DNA of 64,000 nt from Blastomonas aquatica (GCF_014639875.1 NZ_BMGD01000003.1:766170-830169), one strand, 5' to 3'. Shown: positions 44,782 to 54,369, numbered from the stretch's first letter. The notes: generated by a model from the sequence alone, not told the origin. A program made the numbers and translations.

Positions 44782-45789
44782 ATGAAGCTCGCATCCCTCA
44801 AGAGCGGTCGCGATGGCCGTCTGGTCGTCGTTTCCAATGATCTGGCCTGGTATGCCGATGCCAGCCATCTGGTCCCCACGATGCAGGCCGCGCTCGACGA
44901 TTGGGACCGGATGGCACCGTATCTCGAAGTGTTGTCGCGTGATCTGGAGCATGCCGCGATCCCGCGCGAGCGCTTCCACGAACACGACGCCGCAGCGCCG
45001 TTGCCGCGCGCGTATCAGTGGATCGACGGGTCGGCTTATGTGAACCATGTTGAACTGGTCCGCAAAGCACGCGGTGCCGAACTGCCCGAAAGCTTCTGGA
45101 CCGATCCGCTGATGTACCAGGGCGGATCCGATGACTTCATGGCCGCGCGCGAGGATATCGTCTTGAAGGACGAAGCCTGGGGTTGCGATCTCGAAGCAGA
45201 GATCGTGGTCGTTACCGGCGATGTGCCGCAGGGTGTTACGCCGGACGAGGCGCGCGGCTACATCCGGATGGTCGGGCTGGTCAACGATGTGTCGCTGCGC
45301 AATCTGATCCCGGACGAGCTCGCCAAGGGCTTCGGTTTCGTCCAGTCCAAGCCCGCAAGCGCATTCTCGCCAGTGTTCGTCACCCCCGATGCGCTCGGCG
45401 ATTACTGGCAGGACGGCAAGCTTCACCGGACGTTGATGGTCGATCTCAACGGCAAGCCGTTTGGCCGCGCGGTCGCGTCCGATGATTGCACCTTCGATTT
45501 CGGTGTGCTGATCGCCCACCTCGCCAAGACCCGCCGAGTCCGCGCAGGATCGATCATCGGATCGGGCACGGTATCCAACCGCGATGCCGATGGCGGCCCC
45601 GGACGTCCGATCGCAGACGGCGGCCTGGGCTATAGCTGCCTTGCCGAAGTGCGGATGGTCGAGAAGATCACCTCAGGCGCGATGACCACGCCGTTCCTCA
45701 CCGACGGCGACGTCGTCCGCATCGATGTCCATGACGACCGCGAACACACCATCTTCGGCGCGATCGAGCAGACCGTAAAGGTCGGCTGA
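44782..45789 (+). CDS. Fumarylacetoacetate hydrolase-family protein
   Basis: 335-residue metal-dependent C-C hydrolase, predicted to cut fumarylacetoacetate to fumarate and acetoacetate given the maiA neighbour. Family core: Y-Q-G-G-S-D-D-F, A-W-G-C-D-L-E-A-E-I-V-V-V-T-G-D (metal-binding acid residues), G-Y-I-R-M-V-G-L-V-N-D-V-S-L-R-N-L, K-P-A-S-A-F-S-P and V-R-A-G-S-I-I-G-S-G-T-V-S-N. Sequence is of the shorter bacterial FAH group rather than the 420-residue FahA, so acylpyruvate hydrolase activity is an alternative. The ATG is 106 bp after the MarR gene, with AGAAGGA upstream. Confidence 0.9.
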   Translation: MKLASLKSGRDGRLVVVSNDLAWYADASHLVPTMQAALDDWDRMAPYLEVLSRDLEHAAIPRERFHEHDAAAPLPRAYQWIDGSAYVNHVELVRKARGAELPESFWTDPLMYQGGSDDFMAAREDIVLKDEAWGCDLEAEIVVVTGDVPQGVTPDEARGYIRMVGLVNDVSLRNLIPDELAKGFGFVQSKPASAFSPVFVTPDALGDYWQDGKLHRTLMVDLNGKPFGRAVASDDCTFDFGVLIAHLAKTRRVRAGSIIGSGTVSNRDADGGPGRPIADGGLGYSCLAEVRMVEKITSGAMTTPFLTDGDVVRIDVHDDREHTIFGAIEQTVKVG

Positions 45790-45826
45790 TCGCTCCGTAA
45801 GGCTAATGGATACGCCGGCTCGCGTT

Positions 45827-45912
45827 CAGCAGATCGGCGAATCCGGGCCGGACCGCGATCAGCGGATCGGCGAATCCGGGTCGGCTCGCGATCAGCGGAT
45901 AGGCGAATCCGG
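45827..45912. repeat. 33-bp tandem repeat, about 2.6 copies
   Basis: Unit CAGCGGATCGGCGAATCCGG... repeats at 45827, 45860 and 45893 with a few substitutions. The third partial copy is the 3' end of the alpha/beta hydrolase gene (encoding D-S-P-I-R and stop on the minus strand), so the array looks like a duplication of the gene's last codons spilling into the intergenic space. Unit length is a multiple of three. Confidence 0.85.
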
Positions 45913-46548
45913 CGCCAGCCGCATGTCGAGATAGTTGTCGACCGAGTGCATCAGATCATCGAGCTCATGCTCGAAGAAGTGGTTGGCGCGGCCGATCTCG
46001 TCATGGTGGATGGTGATATGCTTCTGGGTGCGCAGCTTGTCGACGAGCTTCTGGACCGCGCCCGGGGTGACCACGGTATCGGCGGCGCCCTGCACGATGA
46101 TACCCGATGCGGGGCAAGGGGCAAGGAAGCTGAAGTCATACATATTGGCGGGCGGCGCGACCGAGATGAAGCCGCGGATTTCCGGACGCCGCATCAGCAG
46201 CTGCATGCCGATCAGCGCGCCGAAGCTGAAGCCTGCAACCCAGGTGGTCTGCGCTTCAGGGTGAAAGCTCTGGACCCAGTCGAGTGCGGCGGCCGCATCG
46301 GACAGTTCGCCGATGCCATTGTCGAACGTGCCCTGGCTGCGGCCCACACCGCGGAAGTTGAAGCGCAGCGTTGCAAAGCCGCGCCGGACGAAGGTCTTGT
46401 ACAGCGCCTGAGTGATCCGGTCGTTCATCGTACCACCGCCCTGCGGGTGGGGGTGTAAAATCATCGCAACCGGTGCGCGGGGACGTGGGGCAGGGCTGAA
46501 GCGCCCTTCAAGGCGGCCTTCGGGGCCGGGGAAGATGACGGCAGGCAT
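45892..46548 (-). CDS. Alpha/beta hydrolase
   Basis: 218-residue hydrolase of the short dienelactone-hydrolase-like (COG2945) group, no signal peptide. Oxyanion-region motif H-P-H-P-Q-G-G-G-T-M, F-N-F-R-G-V-G-R-S-Q-G, nucleophile elbow A-G-F-S-F-G-A, the acid in Q-G-A-A-D-T-V-V and the histidine in A-N-H-F-F. Substrate unknown. The stop codon lies inside a 33-bp tandem repeat. It is divergent from the cysteine desulfurase gene, 191 bp away. Confidence 0.9.
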   Translation of the reverse strand: MPAVIFPGPEGRLEGRFSPAPRPRAPVAMILHPHPQGGGTMNDRITQALYKTFVRRGFATLRFNFRGVGRSQGTFDNGIGELSDAAAALDWVQSFHPEAQTTWVAGFSFGALIGMQLLMRRPEIRGFISVAPPANMYDFSFLAPCPASGIIVQGAADTVVTPGAVQKLVDKLRTQKHITIHHDEIGRANHFFEHELDDLMHSVDNYLDMRLAPDSPIR

Positions 46549-46739
46549 ATTTTGCGGGACTTTCGGAAGACTGGAAACCGCACGGGCGGTGCGGCCCGGT
46601 GTGGCTGACGCCGCGCCGAGGAACAGGGCCTATACGCAATCCGACCCCCAAAAAGCAACAAAATGCGTGGCAATGCGGCGTGCGGCGGCTAGATGGACGC
46701 GATGAACCGTTGCTATCCCCGCCCGATCTGATCCGCAGC

Positions 46740-47825
46740 ATGGCCGAACCGCGCATCTATCTTGACCATGCAGCGACCACGCCGGTGCTGCCCGAGGCAC
46801 GCGCGGCGATGATGGCAGGGATCGAGTTTTGGGCCAACCCTTCGTCACCTCATGCTGATGGCCGCGCCGCGAGGGCAGCGCTTGAAGACGCACGGCGCCA
46901 GATCGCGGGAGCGCTGGATTGGGATGGCGAAGTCATCCTGACCAGCGGGGCCAGCGAGGCGATCGCGCTGGCGATGCTGTCCAGCAAGACCGATGGCTGG
47001 ATCATTTCGCCGACAGAGCACGACGCGGTGCAGCGCATCGCCGAACGCGCACCCGATGCGCGATCGGTGTTGCGGCTGGCAGTCGATCTTGACGGGCAAC
47101 TGGTGATGGCCAGCCTGCAGCGCGCGCTCGATACAGGGTCGAAGCGGCCGCTGGTGATCGTCCAATCGGTCAACAGCGAGACCGGGGTGCAGCAGGATAT
47201 CGTGGCGGTAACCGCGCTGGCGCACGAGGCGAAGGCGCTGGTGCTGTGCGATTGCTCGCAAAGTGCGGGCAAGATACCGCTGCCGAACGCAGACTTTATC
47301 GTCGTGTCCGCACACAAATTGGGCGGGCCACCGGGCATTGGCGCGTTGCTGGTGCGCGATCCTGGCGCGCTCAATCCCAGCGGAGGGCAGGAAAAGGGCT
47401 ATCGCAGCGGGACGGAGAACGTTCCCGCTGCCCTGGGATTTGCCGCAGCATTATCGGTCTCGCGCAACTGGATCGATCGCGCTGCCGATCTGCGCCATCA
47501 GCTGGAAAGCGCCATTCGGGGCGCGGGCGGCGAGGTCGTAGCCCATGGTGCGCCGCGGCTGCCGACGATCGGCAGCTATCGTATGCCCGGCGTGCAGGCC
47601 AATGCGCAATTGATCCAGTTCGATCTGGCAGGCGTATCGGTCTCGGCGGGCAGTGCCTGTTCGTCCGGCACGCTCAAGACCAGCGCGGTGCTGACCGCGA
47701 TGGGCTGGGACGAGAAGGCGGCGGGTGAAGTCGTTCGCGTGAGCTTTGGCCCCTCGACCACCCGTGCGCATGTCTATCGCTTTATCGAGCTGTGGCGGGC
47801 GATGGCCGAACGGGTGCGCTCCTGA
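46740..47825 (+). CDS. Cysteine desulfurase (class V aminotransferase fold), copy 1
   Basis: 361-residue PLP enzyme that takes sulfur from cysteine for Fe-S clusters or thiolation. I-Y-L-D-H-A-A-T-T-P at the N-terminus, H94 for ring stacking in T-E-H-D-A-V, PLP lysine K193 in S-A-H-K-L-G-G-P-P-G, and catalytic C307 in S-A-C-S-S-G. It is shorter and more divergent than IscS, with the NifS/IscS-like S-A-C-S-S-G loop. Its stop overlaps the start of copy 2 (TGATG). Both copies keep all catalytic residues. Confidence 0.92.
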   Translation: MAEPRIYLDHAATTPVLPEARAAMMAGIEFWANPSSPHADGRAARAALEDARRQIAGALDWDGEVILTSGASEAIALAMLSSKTDGWIISPTEHDAVQRIAERAPDARSVLRLAVDLDGQLVMASLQRALDTGSKRPLVIVQSVNSETGVQQDIVAVTALAHEAKALVLCDCSQSAGKIPLPNADFIVVSAHKLGGPPGIGALLVRDPGALNPSGGQEKGYRSGTENVPAALGFAAALSVSRNWIDRAADLRHQLESAIRGAGGEVVAHGAPRLPTIGSYRMPGVQANAQLIQFDLAGVSVSAGSACSSGTLKTSAVLTAMGWDEKAAGEVVRVSFGPSTTRAHVYRFIELWRAMAERVRS

Positions 47826-48955
47826 TGGCCGCGCCCGCGCCGATCTATCTGGATTATCAGGCCACCACGCCGCTCGCGCCGGAGGCTCTCAAGGCGATGC
47901 AGCCGTGGCTCGGAGATATGACCGGCGGAACCGGTTGGGCCAACCCGCACAGCGCGCATTCCGCCGGGCGCAAGGCCGCCGCTGCGGTCGAGGTGGCCCG
48001 CGCCCAGATCGGCTCGCTGATGCCGGCGAGCGGACGGGTGATATTTACCGGCGGCGCGACCGAGGCGCTCAACATGGGCTTGCGCGGGGTGTTGGCAGCG
48101 CAGGCACCGCGGCGCAAGATCGTCACCATCGCGACCGAACATGCCGCGGTGATCGACACCTGCCTGTGGCTGGAAACACAAGGGTTTGCGCTGCACGTGC
48201 TGCCTGTGGATGGAGAAGGTCTGGTCGATCTGGATCAGGCGCGTGCAGCCATCGATGGCGATACCGCACTGATCGCCGCGATGCTGGTCAACAACGAGAT
48301 TGGGGTGATCCAGCCGGTTGGGGCGCTCGCAGAACTGGCGCAGGATGCGGGCGCGTTGTTCCTGTGCGATGCAGTGCAGGGCTATGGCCGGGTCGCGTTG
48401 CCGCAAGCTGCCGATCTGATTGCGATCAGCGCGCACAAGATTCACGGCCCCAAGGGCATCGGCGCCCTGTGGGTGCGCGATGGCGTTGCTTTGGAACCGC
48501 TGATTCACGGTGGTGGTCAGGAGCAGGGGTTGCGGTCGGGAACGTTGTCGCCAGCCTTGTGTGCCGGTTTCGGGGCTGCTGCAGCCGTTGCGCAGCACAA
48601 CCAGCAGGCCGATGCTGCGCATGTCGCATTGCTCCGCGATACCGCGCTCGCCTTGTTCGATGGCTGGTCGGTCAACGGCTCGCTCGATCATCGTTATGCC
48701 GGCAACCTCAACCTGCGGCGCGACGGGCTGGACGTGTCGCGGCTGCTCTCGGATCTTCGCGGTGTCGCATTCTCGGCAGGCTCGGCTTGCGCGAGCGGCT
48801 CGGGGCGGCCCAGCCATGTGCTGACCGCTCTGGGCCTGCCGCCGCAGAAAGTCCGTTCGTCGATCCGTCTCGGTTTTGGACGCTATACCACGGTTGACGA
48901 AATCGAGCGCGCCGCGCATCTGATCAATTCTGCGACATTTAGCCAGACAGGGTAA
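47825..48955 (+). CDS. Cysteine desulfurase, copy 2 (IscS/NifS-like)
   Basis: 376-residue PLP enzyme closer to IscS/NifS: I-Y-L-D-Y-Q-A-T-T-P-L-A, N-P-H-S-A-H, T-E-H-A-A-V, PLP lysine K205 in S-A-H-K-I-H-G-P-K-G, G-G-G-Q-E-Q-G-L-R-S-G-T and catalytic C322 in S-A-C-A-S-G. One base overlaps copy 1; the ferredoxin gene follows after 3 bp, so the three form one unit. No iscU, iscA, hscBA or suf genes are adjacent, so the sulfur acceptor must be encoded elsewhere. Confidence 0.93.
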   Translation: MAAPAPIYLDYQATTPLAPEALKAMQPWLGDMTGGTGWANPHSAHSAGRKAAAAVEVARAQIGSLMPASGRVIFTGGATEALNMGLRGVLAAQAPRRKIVTIATEHAAVIDTCLWLETQGFALHVLPVDGEGLVDLDQARAAIDGDTALIAAMLVNNEIGVIQPVGALAELAQDAGALFLCDAVQGYGRVALPQAADLIAISAHKIHGPKGIGALWVRDGVALEPLIHGGGQEQGLRSGTLSPALCAGFGAAAAVAQHNQQADAAHVALLRDTALALFDGWSVNGSLDHRYAGNLNLRRDGLDVSRLLSDLRGVAFSAGSACASGSGRPSHVLTALGLPPQKVRSSIRLGFGRYTTVDEIERAAHLINSATFSQTG

Positions 48956-48958
48956 CCT

Positions 48959-49294
48959 ATGATCGAGGTGACTTTCATCAGCGCCGACGGCAAGAGCCGC
49001 CAGACCGTGCAGGCGCAAGATGGCGACCGGCTGCTCGATGTCGCGCAGGCGCACGGACTGCCTCTCGAGGGCACCTGCGAGGGCCAGATGGCCTGCTCGA
49101 CCTGTCATCTTATCATCGATGCGGCGGATTTCGCCAAGCTTCCCGAGCCGGTCGAGATGGAAGAAGACATGCTCGATCTTGCCGTCGCGGTGACCCGCAC
49201 ATCACGCTTGTCGTGCCAGATTTTCTTGCGCGATGAATGGCAGAGCCTGACCGTGCGTGTTCCGGCCGATAGCTATGACATGCAAGGCATGTGA
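48959..49294 (+). CDS. 2Fe-2S ferredoxin (ISC-type)
   Basis: 111-residue adrenodoxin-type ferredoxin. Cluster ligands C40, C46, C49 (C-E-G-Q-M-A-C-S-T-C) and C86 (S-C-Q); E-M-E-E-D-M-L-D is the acidic partner-binding helix. Together with the two desulfurases it suggests supply of electrons for Fe-S cluster assembly, as fdx does in isc operons, or for a P450 as an alternative. It ends shortly before the SRP RNA gene. Confidence 0.94.
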   Translation: MIEVTFISADGKSRQTVQAQDGDRLLDVAQAHGLPLEGTCEGQMACSTCHLIIDAADFAKLPEPVEMEEDMLDLAVAVTRTSRLSCQIFLRDEWQSLTVRVPADSYDMQGM

Positions 49295-49324
49295 TCGGAC
49301 CAGGGCCATCTGAATCAGCCCGGC

Positions 49325-49353
49325 TTGCTTTCCGCTGAAACTGTCGCCATATG
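49325..49353 (+). promoter_or_regulatory. Promoter of the SRP RNA gene
   Basis: TTGCTT, a 17-base spacer and CATATG lie so that transcription would begin about eight bases later, at the predicted 5' end of the SRP RNA. Match by eye to the sigma-70 pattern. Confidence 0.5.
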
Positions 49354-49360
49354 CGCAGCG

Positions 49361-49447
49361 GGAGTCGGGCGGACGTAGCCGTCGCCAATCTGGTCAGGTC
49401 CGGAAGGAAGCAGCCACAACGATTTTCGCCGCGGGTCGTCCGGCTCC
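49361..49447 (+). ncRNA. ffs: Bacterial small SRP RNA (4.5S-type)
   Basis: The universally conserved apical domain is present: G-G-T-C-A-G-G-T-C-C-G-G-A-A-G-G-A-A-G-C-A-G-C-C (49391-49414), containing the GGAA tetraloop and the Ffh-binding internal loop. Flanks GGAGTCGGGCGGAC and GTCGTCCGGCTCC can pair to close the hairpin; ends are approximate to a few bases. Position directly before dnaX is the usual one in alphaproteobacteria. Confidence 0.93.
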
Positions 49448-49549
49448 TACCAATCCACATTTCGCAAGCGCATCCGACAATCCGGGCGGTTTTTGAACAG
49501 CCGCGCGGTTTCGTTTCCATCCCCGCGCGCCAGCGGCTAATCACCTGTC

Positions 49550-51406
49550 ATGCATGATTCCCCGCAGTCAGACCTGGATAGTGAACCCCAAGACGAGGCA
49601 ATGATGCCAGGGCTGGGTCTCGACCTGCCGCCGGTTGCCGCTCCAGCGGCAACCCCAGCGACCGGGCAGGCTTACCGCGTGCTGGCACGCAAGTATCGCC
49701 CCCAGACCTTTGCCGAGCTGATCGGGCAGGATGCCATGGTCCAGACATTGGGCAATGCAATCCGGCGCGAACGGCTGGCGCATGCCTTCCTGATGACCGG
49801 GGTTCGCGGTGTCGGCAAGACTTCGACCGCGCGGCTGATCGCCAAGGCTTTGAACTGCATTGGCCCGGACGGGCAGGGCGGCCCGACCATCGCGCCATGC
49901 GGGGTGTGCGAGCCCTGCGTCGCGATTGCCGAGGGTCGCCACATCGACATCATCGAGATGGACGCCGCCAGCCACACCGGTATCGACGATGTCCGCGAGA
50001 TCACCGAGGCGGTGCGCTATGCCGCCGTGTCGGCGCGCTACAAGATGTACATCATCGATGAAGCGCATATGCTTTCGAAACAGGCGTGGAACGGCTTGCT
50101 CAAGACACTGGAAGAGCCGCCGCCGCATGTGAAGTTCCTGTTTGCGACGACCGAAGTCAACAAGGTGCCGGTGACCGTGCTGTCACGCTGCCAGCGGTTC
50201 GACTTGAAGCGCATACCGTCCGAACTTCTCGCCAGCCATTTCGCCGAGATCTGCGTCAAGGAATCCGTCGTCGCCGAGCCCGACGCGCTGGCGATGATCG
50301 CCGATGCGGCCGAAGGGTCTGTGCGCGACGGGTTGTCGATCCTCGATCAGGCAATCGCGCATGCCGATCTGGGTGGGCACAGCGACGATACAGGCTCTGC
50401 CGCTGTGCGCGCCGAGCAGGTGCGGGGCATGCTGGGCCTGTCCGACCGCGGTTCCATGCGGCGCTTGTTTGCGCATCTGATCGCTGGCGAAGCCGATTCG
50501 GTGCTCGCCGACCTTGATGCGCAGCACGGGCTCGGTGTCGATCCGGTGGCCGTGATGCGTGGGCTGCTGGCGATGGTTCATGCGATCACGCTGCACAAGG
50601 CAGCAGGCCGAGTGCGCACGGTGCACGGCGAGGAAGACCGCGCCGCGCTTGCGGACTGGGCCGACAAGCTTGGCAACGCCAGCCTGCACCGGCTGTGGCA
50701 GTTGCTGCTGAAGGGGCATGACGAGATCGAATCTGCGCCTGTGCCGCGCGAGGCCTGCGAGATGGCGCTGCTGCGTGCGCTTTATGCCTCGACGCTGCCC
50801 GATCCGGGGACACTGGCACGCCGGATGGCGGAAACTCAAGGCAGCGTTGTTCCTCCGTCAGCAGCTGCCGAACCTTCGCGTCCGCAGCCCGAAAAGGCAC
50901 CGCAATCCGAGGAATCGCCGCCGCCTTGGGACATGGCGGAATATGGGGAACCCAGTCTGCCACTGCGCGCCCAGGCCAATCCTCAGCCCGTCAGACCCGT
51001 TGGCGAGATCCGGACAATCGGGGATATCGTCGATCTTCTCGACAATGCTGGAAGGTTGCTGCTGGCGGGCCAGGTGCGCACCGATATGCGGCCGGTGGAG
51101 ATTGGCGAGGACCGGTTGACCTATCAGTCCGCCACCGGGCGTGACGACTATGTCCCGTTGCTGCGCGAGGCCTTGGCTGACATTACCGGGCGGCGCTGGC
51201 AGGTGGAGCGCGGTGGTGGCGATGCCTCGCCAAGCCTCGCTGAGCTGGAAAAGCTGGCCGAGAATGCGTTGCGTGACGAAATCTTGAACCATCCGCTGGT
51301 CGTGGCGACACAGGCGGCCTTTCCCGATGCGGAAATTGACTGGACTGCGGCGGAAACCTCCCCACATGAAGGCGACAACCTGCCAACACGGAGTGCCAAG
51401 GCATGA
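49550..51406 (+). CDS. dnaX: DNA polymerase III subunits gamma and tau
   Basis: Clamp-loader ATPase and holoenzyme organiser, 618 residues. Conserved part starts near residue 43 (Y-R-V-L-A-R-K-Y-R-P-Q-T-F-A-E-L-I-G-Q); Walker A G-V-R-G-V-G-K-T-S, zinc site with C-x8..C-G-V-C-E-P-C, Walker B Y-I-I-D-E-A-H-M-L-S and sensor S-R-C-Q-R-F. The C-terminal third is proline-rich then a tau-type domain. No slippery A-rich sequence is evident, so only the full form may be made. It ends ATGA with the ebfC start overlapping. Confidence 0.95.
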   Translation: MHDSPQSDLDSEPQDEAMMPGLGLDLPPVAAPAATPATGQAYRVLARKYRPQTFAELIGQDAMVQTLGNAIRRERLAHAFLMTGVRGVGKTSTARLIAKALNCIGPDGQGGPTIAPCGVCEPCVAIAEGRHIDIIEMDAASHTGIDDVREITEAVRYAAVSARYKMYIIDEAHMLSKQAWNGLLKTLEEPPPHVKFLFATTEVNKVPVTVLSRCQRFDLKRIPSELLASHFAEICVKESVVAEPDALAMIADAAEGSVRDGLSILDQAIAHADLGGHSDDTGSAAVRAEQVRGMLGLSDRGSMRRLFAHLIAGEADSVLADLDAQHGLGVDPVAVMRGLLAMVHAITLHKAAGRVRTVHGEEDRAALADWADKLGNASLHRLWQLLLKGHDEIESAPVPREACEMALLRALYASTLPDPGTLARRMAETQGSVVPPSAAAEPSRPQPEKAPQSEESPPPWDMAEYGEPSLPLRAQANPQPVRPVGEIRTIGDIVDLLDNAGRLLLAGQVRTDMRPVEIGEDRLTYQSATGRDDYVPLLREALADITGRRWQVERGGGDASPSLAELEKLAENALRDEILNHPLVVATQAAFPDAEIDWTAAETSPHEGDNLPTRSAKA

Positions 51407-51738
51407 AAAGCATGGAAGAAATGATGGCTGCGGCGCAGGAAGCCGCCCAGACCGTCCAACGTCAGATGAACGAGGCTCAGGCCAAGCTTGAGTCGGTTGA
51501 GGTCGAAGGCGCCGCCGGTGGCGGCCTAGTCAAGGTCAAGGCGACTGCCAAGGGTCGCATTCTGGGCGTGTCGATTGACGACAGCCTGATCATCCCTGCC
51601 GAGAAGCAGATGCTCGAAGATCTCATCGCCGCTGCGTTCAACGACGCGCGCACCAAGGCGGATCGCGCCAGCGAGGAAGAGATGAGCAAGATGGCGCAGG
51701 GCATGGCGCTGCCTGCAGGTTTCAAACTGCCGTTCTGA
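51403..51738 (+). CDS. ebfC: YbaB/EbfC nucleoid-associated protein
   Basis: 111-residue DNA-binding dimer. M-E-E-M-M-A-A-A-Q-E-A-A-Q-T-V-Q-R-Q-M-N-E-A-Q helix, V-E-G-A-A-G-G-G-L-V-K-V strand and L-I-A-A-A-F-N-D-A are diagnostic. The start overlaps the dnaX stop by four bases; dnaX-ebfC-recR is the common order, but recR does not follow here, the next gene being lon. Confidence 0.95.
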   Translation: MKSMEEMMAAAQEAAQTVQRQMNEAQAKLESVEVEGAAGGGLVKVKATAKGRILGVSIDDSLIIPAEKQMLEDLIAAAFNDARTKADRASEEEMSKMAQGMALPAGFKLPF

Positions 51739-51860
51739 TCCCGTTAACCCGGGCTGATGCAGGGTCGCTTGCCGAGACCTATAGCTGTGACCATATAATA
51801 GGCTGTGAGGCTGCCGATGCACCGGCGCACCCAGCCAAGATGGATTGAACCGAATTGACC

Positions 51861-54257
51861 ATGTTCCAGACCTATCCCCTGCTTCCTCTGCGCGACATCG
51901 TGGTGTTTCCGCAGATGATCGTGCCGCTGTTCGTGGGCCGCGACAAATCCGTTGCCGCGCTCGAGCGGGCGATGGAGCAGGACAAGGAAATCTTTCTCGT
52001 CGCGCAACTCGACCCGGCGCGTGACGACCCCGATCGCGATGATTTGTACGATATCGGCGTTGTTGCGACCGTCCTGCAATTGCTCAAGCTTCCCGATGGC
52101 ACGGTCCGCGTGCTGGTCGAGGGTGGTGAGCGCGCGCGGCTCAATCGCTTGGAGGAATCGGATGATCATGTGGTCGCCGAAGTCGAGATGCTGCCCGCTC
52201 GCGCGGTGAGCGGTACTGACGTTAACGCGCTGATGCGCTCGGTCGTCGACCAGTTTGAAAATTACGCCAAGCTCAACAAGAAGCTGCCGACTGAAACCGC
52301 GGTCCAGCTGGCCGAGATCGATGATGCCGCAAAGCTTGCCGATGCGGTCGCGGCGAACATCTCGGTCAAGGTTGCTGACAAGCAGAGCCTGCTGACCGAG
52401 GATGACCCGGTCAAGCGGCTGGAGATGGTGTTCGGCTTCATGGAGGGCGAACTGGGTGTGCTGCAGGTCGAAAAGAAGATCCGTGGCCGCGTGAAGCGCC
52501 AGATGGAAAAGACCCAGCGCGAATATTATCTCAACGAGCAGCTCAAGGCGATCCAGTCCGAGCTGGGCAATGGCGATGGTGATGATGGCAATGGTGTTGC
52601 CGAACTCGCCGCCAAGATCGAGAAACTGAAATTGTCGCCCGAAGCCAAGGCCAAGGCGACCTCCGAGCTCAAGAAGCTGCGCGGCATGGCGCCGATGTCG
52701 GCCGAAGCCACCGTCGTGCGCAATTATCTCGACGTGCTGCTGGGACTGCCTTGGGGCAAGAAATCAAAGCTCAAGAAGGACATCACCGAAGCGCAGAAGG
52801 TGCTCGACGATGACCATTTCGGGCTCGAAAAGGTCAAGGATCGGATTATCGAATATCTCGCCGTGCAGGCGCGGACCAACAAGCTCAAGGGCCCGATCTT
52901 GTGTCTGGTCGGTCCTCCGGGTGTCGGCAAGACCTCGCTCGGCCGTTCGATCGCCAAGGCGACGGGGCGCGAGTTTGTGCGCCAGTCGCTGGGCGGCGTG
53001 CGTGACGAAGCTGAGATCCGCGGCCACCGCCGGACCTATATCGGCTCGCTCCCGGGCAAGATCGTCAACAATCTCAAGAAGGCAGGGACCAGCAATCCGC
53101 TGTTCCTGCTCGACGAGATCGACAAGCTCGGCCAGGATTTCCGCGGCGACCCCGCATCGGCGCTGCTCGAGGTGCTCGATCCCGAACAGAACGGCAAGTT
53201 CCAGGACCATTATCTGGAGATCGACATCGATCTTTCGGACATCATGTTCGTGACCACTGCGAACAGCCTGAACCTGCCGCAGCCGCTGCTCGACCGCATG
53301 GAGATCATTCGGCTGGAAGGTTACACCGAGGACGAGAAGGTCGAGATCGCCCAGCGGCACCTGATCGCCAAGCAAATCGAGGCGCACGGGTTGAAGGCGG
53401 GCGAATTCGAGTTGACCGAAGACGGCCTGCGCGACCTGATCCGCTATCACACGCGCGAGGCCGGTGTGCGGACGCTGGAACGCGAAATTGCGCGGCTTGC
53501 GCGCAAATCGCTACGCCGGATCCTCGAAGGCAAGGACAAGGGCGTGGTCATAACGCCTGAGAACCTTTCCGACTTTGCCGGGGTGCGCAAGTATCGTCAC
53601 GGCATTGGCGAGACCGAGAACGACATCGGCGCTGTGACGGGCCTGGCCTGGACCGAAGTGGGCGGCGAGCTGCTGACCATCGAGGCGGTGACCGTCCCAG
53701 GCAAGGGGCAGATCAAGACCACCGGCAAGCTGGGTGAAGTGATGCAGGAATCGGTGCAGGCAGCGTTCTCGTTCGTCAAGGCACGCGCTCCGTCGTACGG
53801 CATCAAGCCCAGTATCTTCGCGCGCAAGGACATCCACATCCACCTTCCCGAAGGTGCGGTGCCCAAGGATGGTCCGTCGGCGGGTATCGGCATGGTTACC
53901 TCGATCATCTCGACGCTCACCGGCAATGCGGTTCGCCGCGAGGTCGCGATGACCGGCGAAGTTACTCTGCGTGGCCGTGTGCTACCGATCGGTGGTCTCA
54001 AGGAGAAGCTGCTCGCAGCATTGCGCGGCGGAATCACCACCGTCCTGATCCCTGCGGAAAACGAAAAGGATCTTGCCGAGATTCCTGAAAATGCCAAGCA
54101 GGGTTTGACGATCATTCCTGTCAGCCATGTCGATGAGGTGCTCCGCGTTGCGCTGGTTGATCCTTTGGTGGCGATCGACTGGACCGAGGCTGACGAGCTG
54201 GCTGCACAGCCACGAGTTGGTACTGGCGATATCGCGGGCGGTGCTGTCACGCATTGA
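51861..54257 (+). CDS. lon: ATP-dependent protease Lon
   Basis: 798-residue AAA+ serine protease that degrades damaged and regulatory proteins. N-domain 1-300 ([16 protein letters not shown]); Walker [10 protein letters not shown]; protease domain with the dyad serine in P-K-D-G-P-S-A-G and the lysine in [13 protein letters not shown] two codons earlier is open but the ATG at 51861 fits the family. The 200 bp after the gene contain a hairpin around 54272-54302 (G-C-G-G-G-A-T-G with C-A-T-C-C-T-G-C) and the hup promoter. Confidence 0.97.
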   Translation: MFQTYPLLPLRDIVVFPQMIVPLFVGRDKSVAALERAMEQDKEIFLVAQLDPARDDPDRDDLYDIGVVATVLQLLKLPDGTVRVLVEGGERARLNRLEESDDHVVAEVEMLPARAVSGTDVNALMRSVVDQFENYAKLNKKLPTETAVQLAEIDDAAKLADAVAANISVKVADKQSLLTEDDPVKRLEMVFGFMEGELGVLQVEKKIRGRVKRQMEKTQREYYLNEQLKAIQSELGNGDGDDGNGVAELAAKIEKLKLSPEAKAKATSELKKLRGMAPMSAEATVVRNYLDVLLGLPWGKKSKLKKDITEAQKVLDDDHFGLEKVKDRIIEYLAVQARTNKLKGPILCLVGPPGVGKTSLGRSIAKATGREFVRQSLGGVRDEAEIRGHRRTYIGSLPGKIVNNLKKAGTSNPLFLLDEIDKLGQDFRGDPASALLEVLDPEQNGKFQDHYLEIDIDLSDIMFVTTANSLNLPQPLLDRMEIIRLEGYTEDEKVEIAQRHLIAKQIEAHGLKAGEFELTEDGLRDLIRYHTREAGVRTLEREIARLARKSLRRILEGKDKGVVITPENLSDFAGVRKYRHGIGETENDIGAVTGLAWTEVGGELLTIEAVTVPGKGQIKTTGKLGEVMQESVQAAFSFVKARAPSYGIKPSIFARKDIHIHLPEGAVPKDGPSAGIGMVTSIISTLTGNAVRREVAMTGEVTLRGRVLPIGGLKEKLLAALRGGITTVLIPAENEKDLAEIPENAKQGLTIIPVSHVDEVLRVALVDPLVAIDWTEADELAAQPRVGTGDIAGGAVTH

Positions 54258-54369
54258 GGCAGGTTTTCGGGGCGGGATGGTGCATTGCAGCATCCTGCCA
54301 ACCTGTCACTCGTGTGCCAAAATTACCGTAACAATGCGATAAAACGCCCGGAAACACGCGCTTTTCCCT

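Noticed and set aside
47746..48897. 383-codon plus-strand frame in another phase over the second desulfurase
   Set aside because: Arginine- and alanine-rich out-of-frame reading of a real gene.
47774..49108. 444-codon minus-strand frame over the second desulfurase and ferredoxin
   Set aside because: Antisense to clear PLP enzyme and ferredoxin genes; composition typical of a shadow.
49550..51406. Programmed frameshift in dnaX to make gamma
   Set aside because: No A-rich slippery heptamer with a following hairpin could be found in the middle of the gene.
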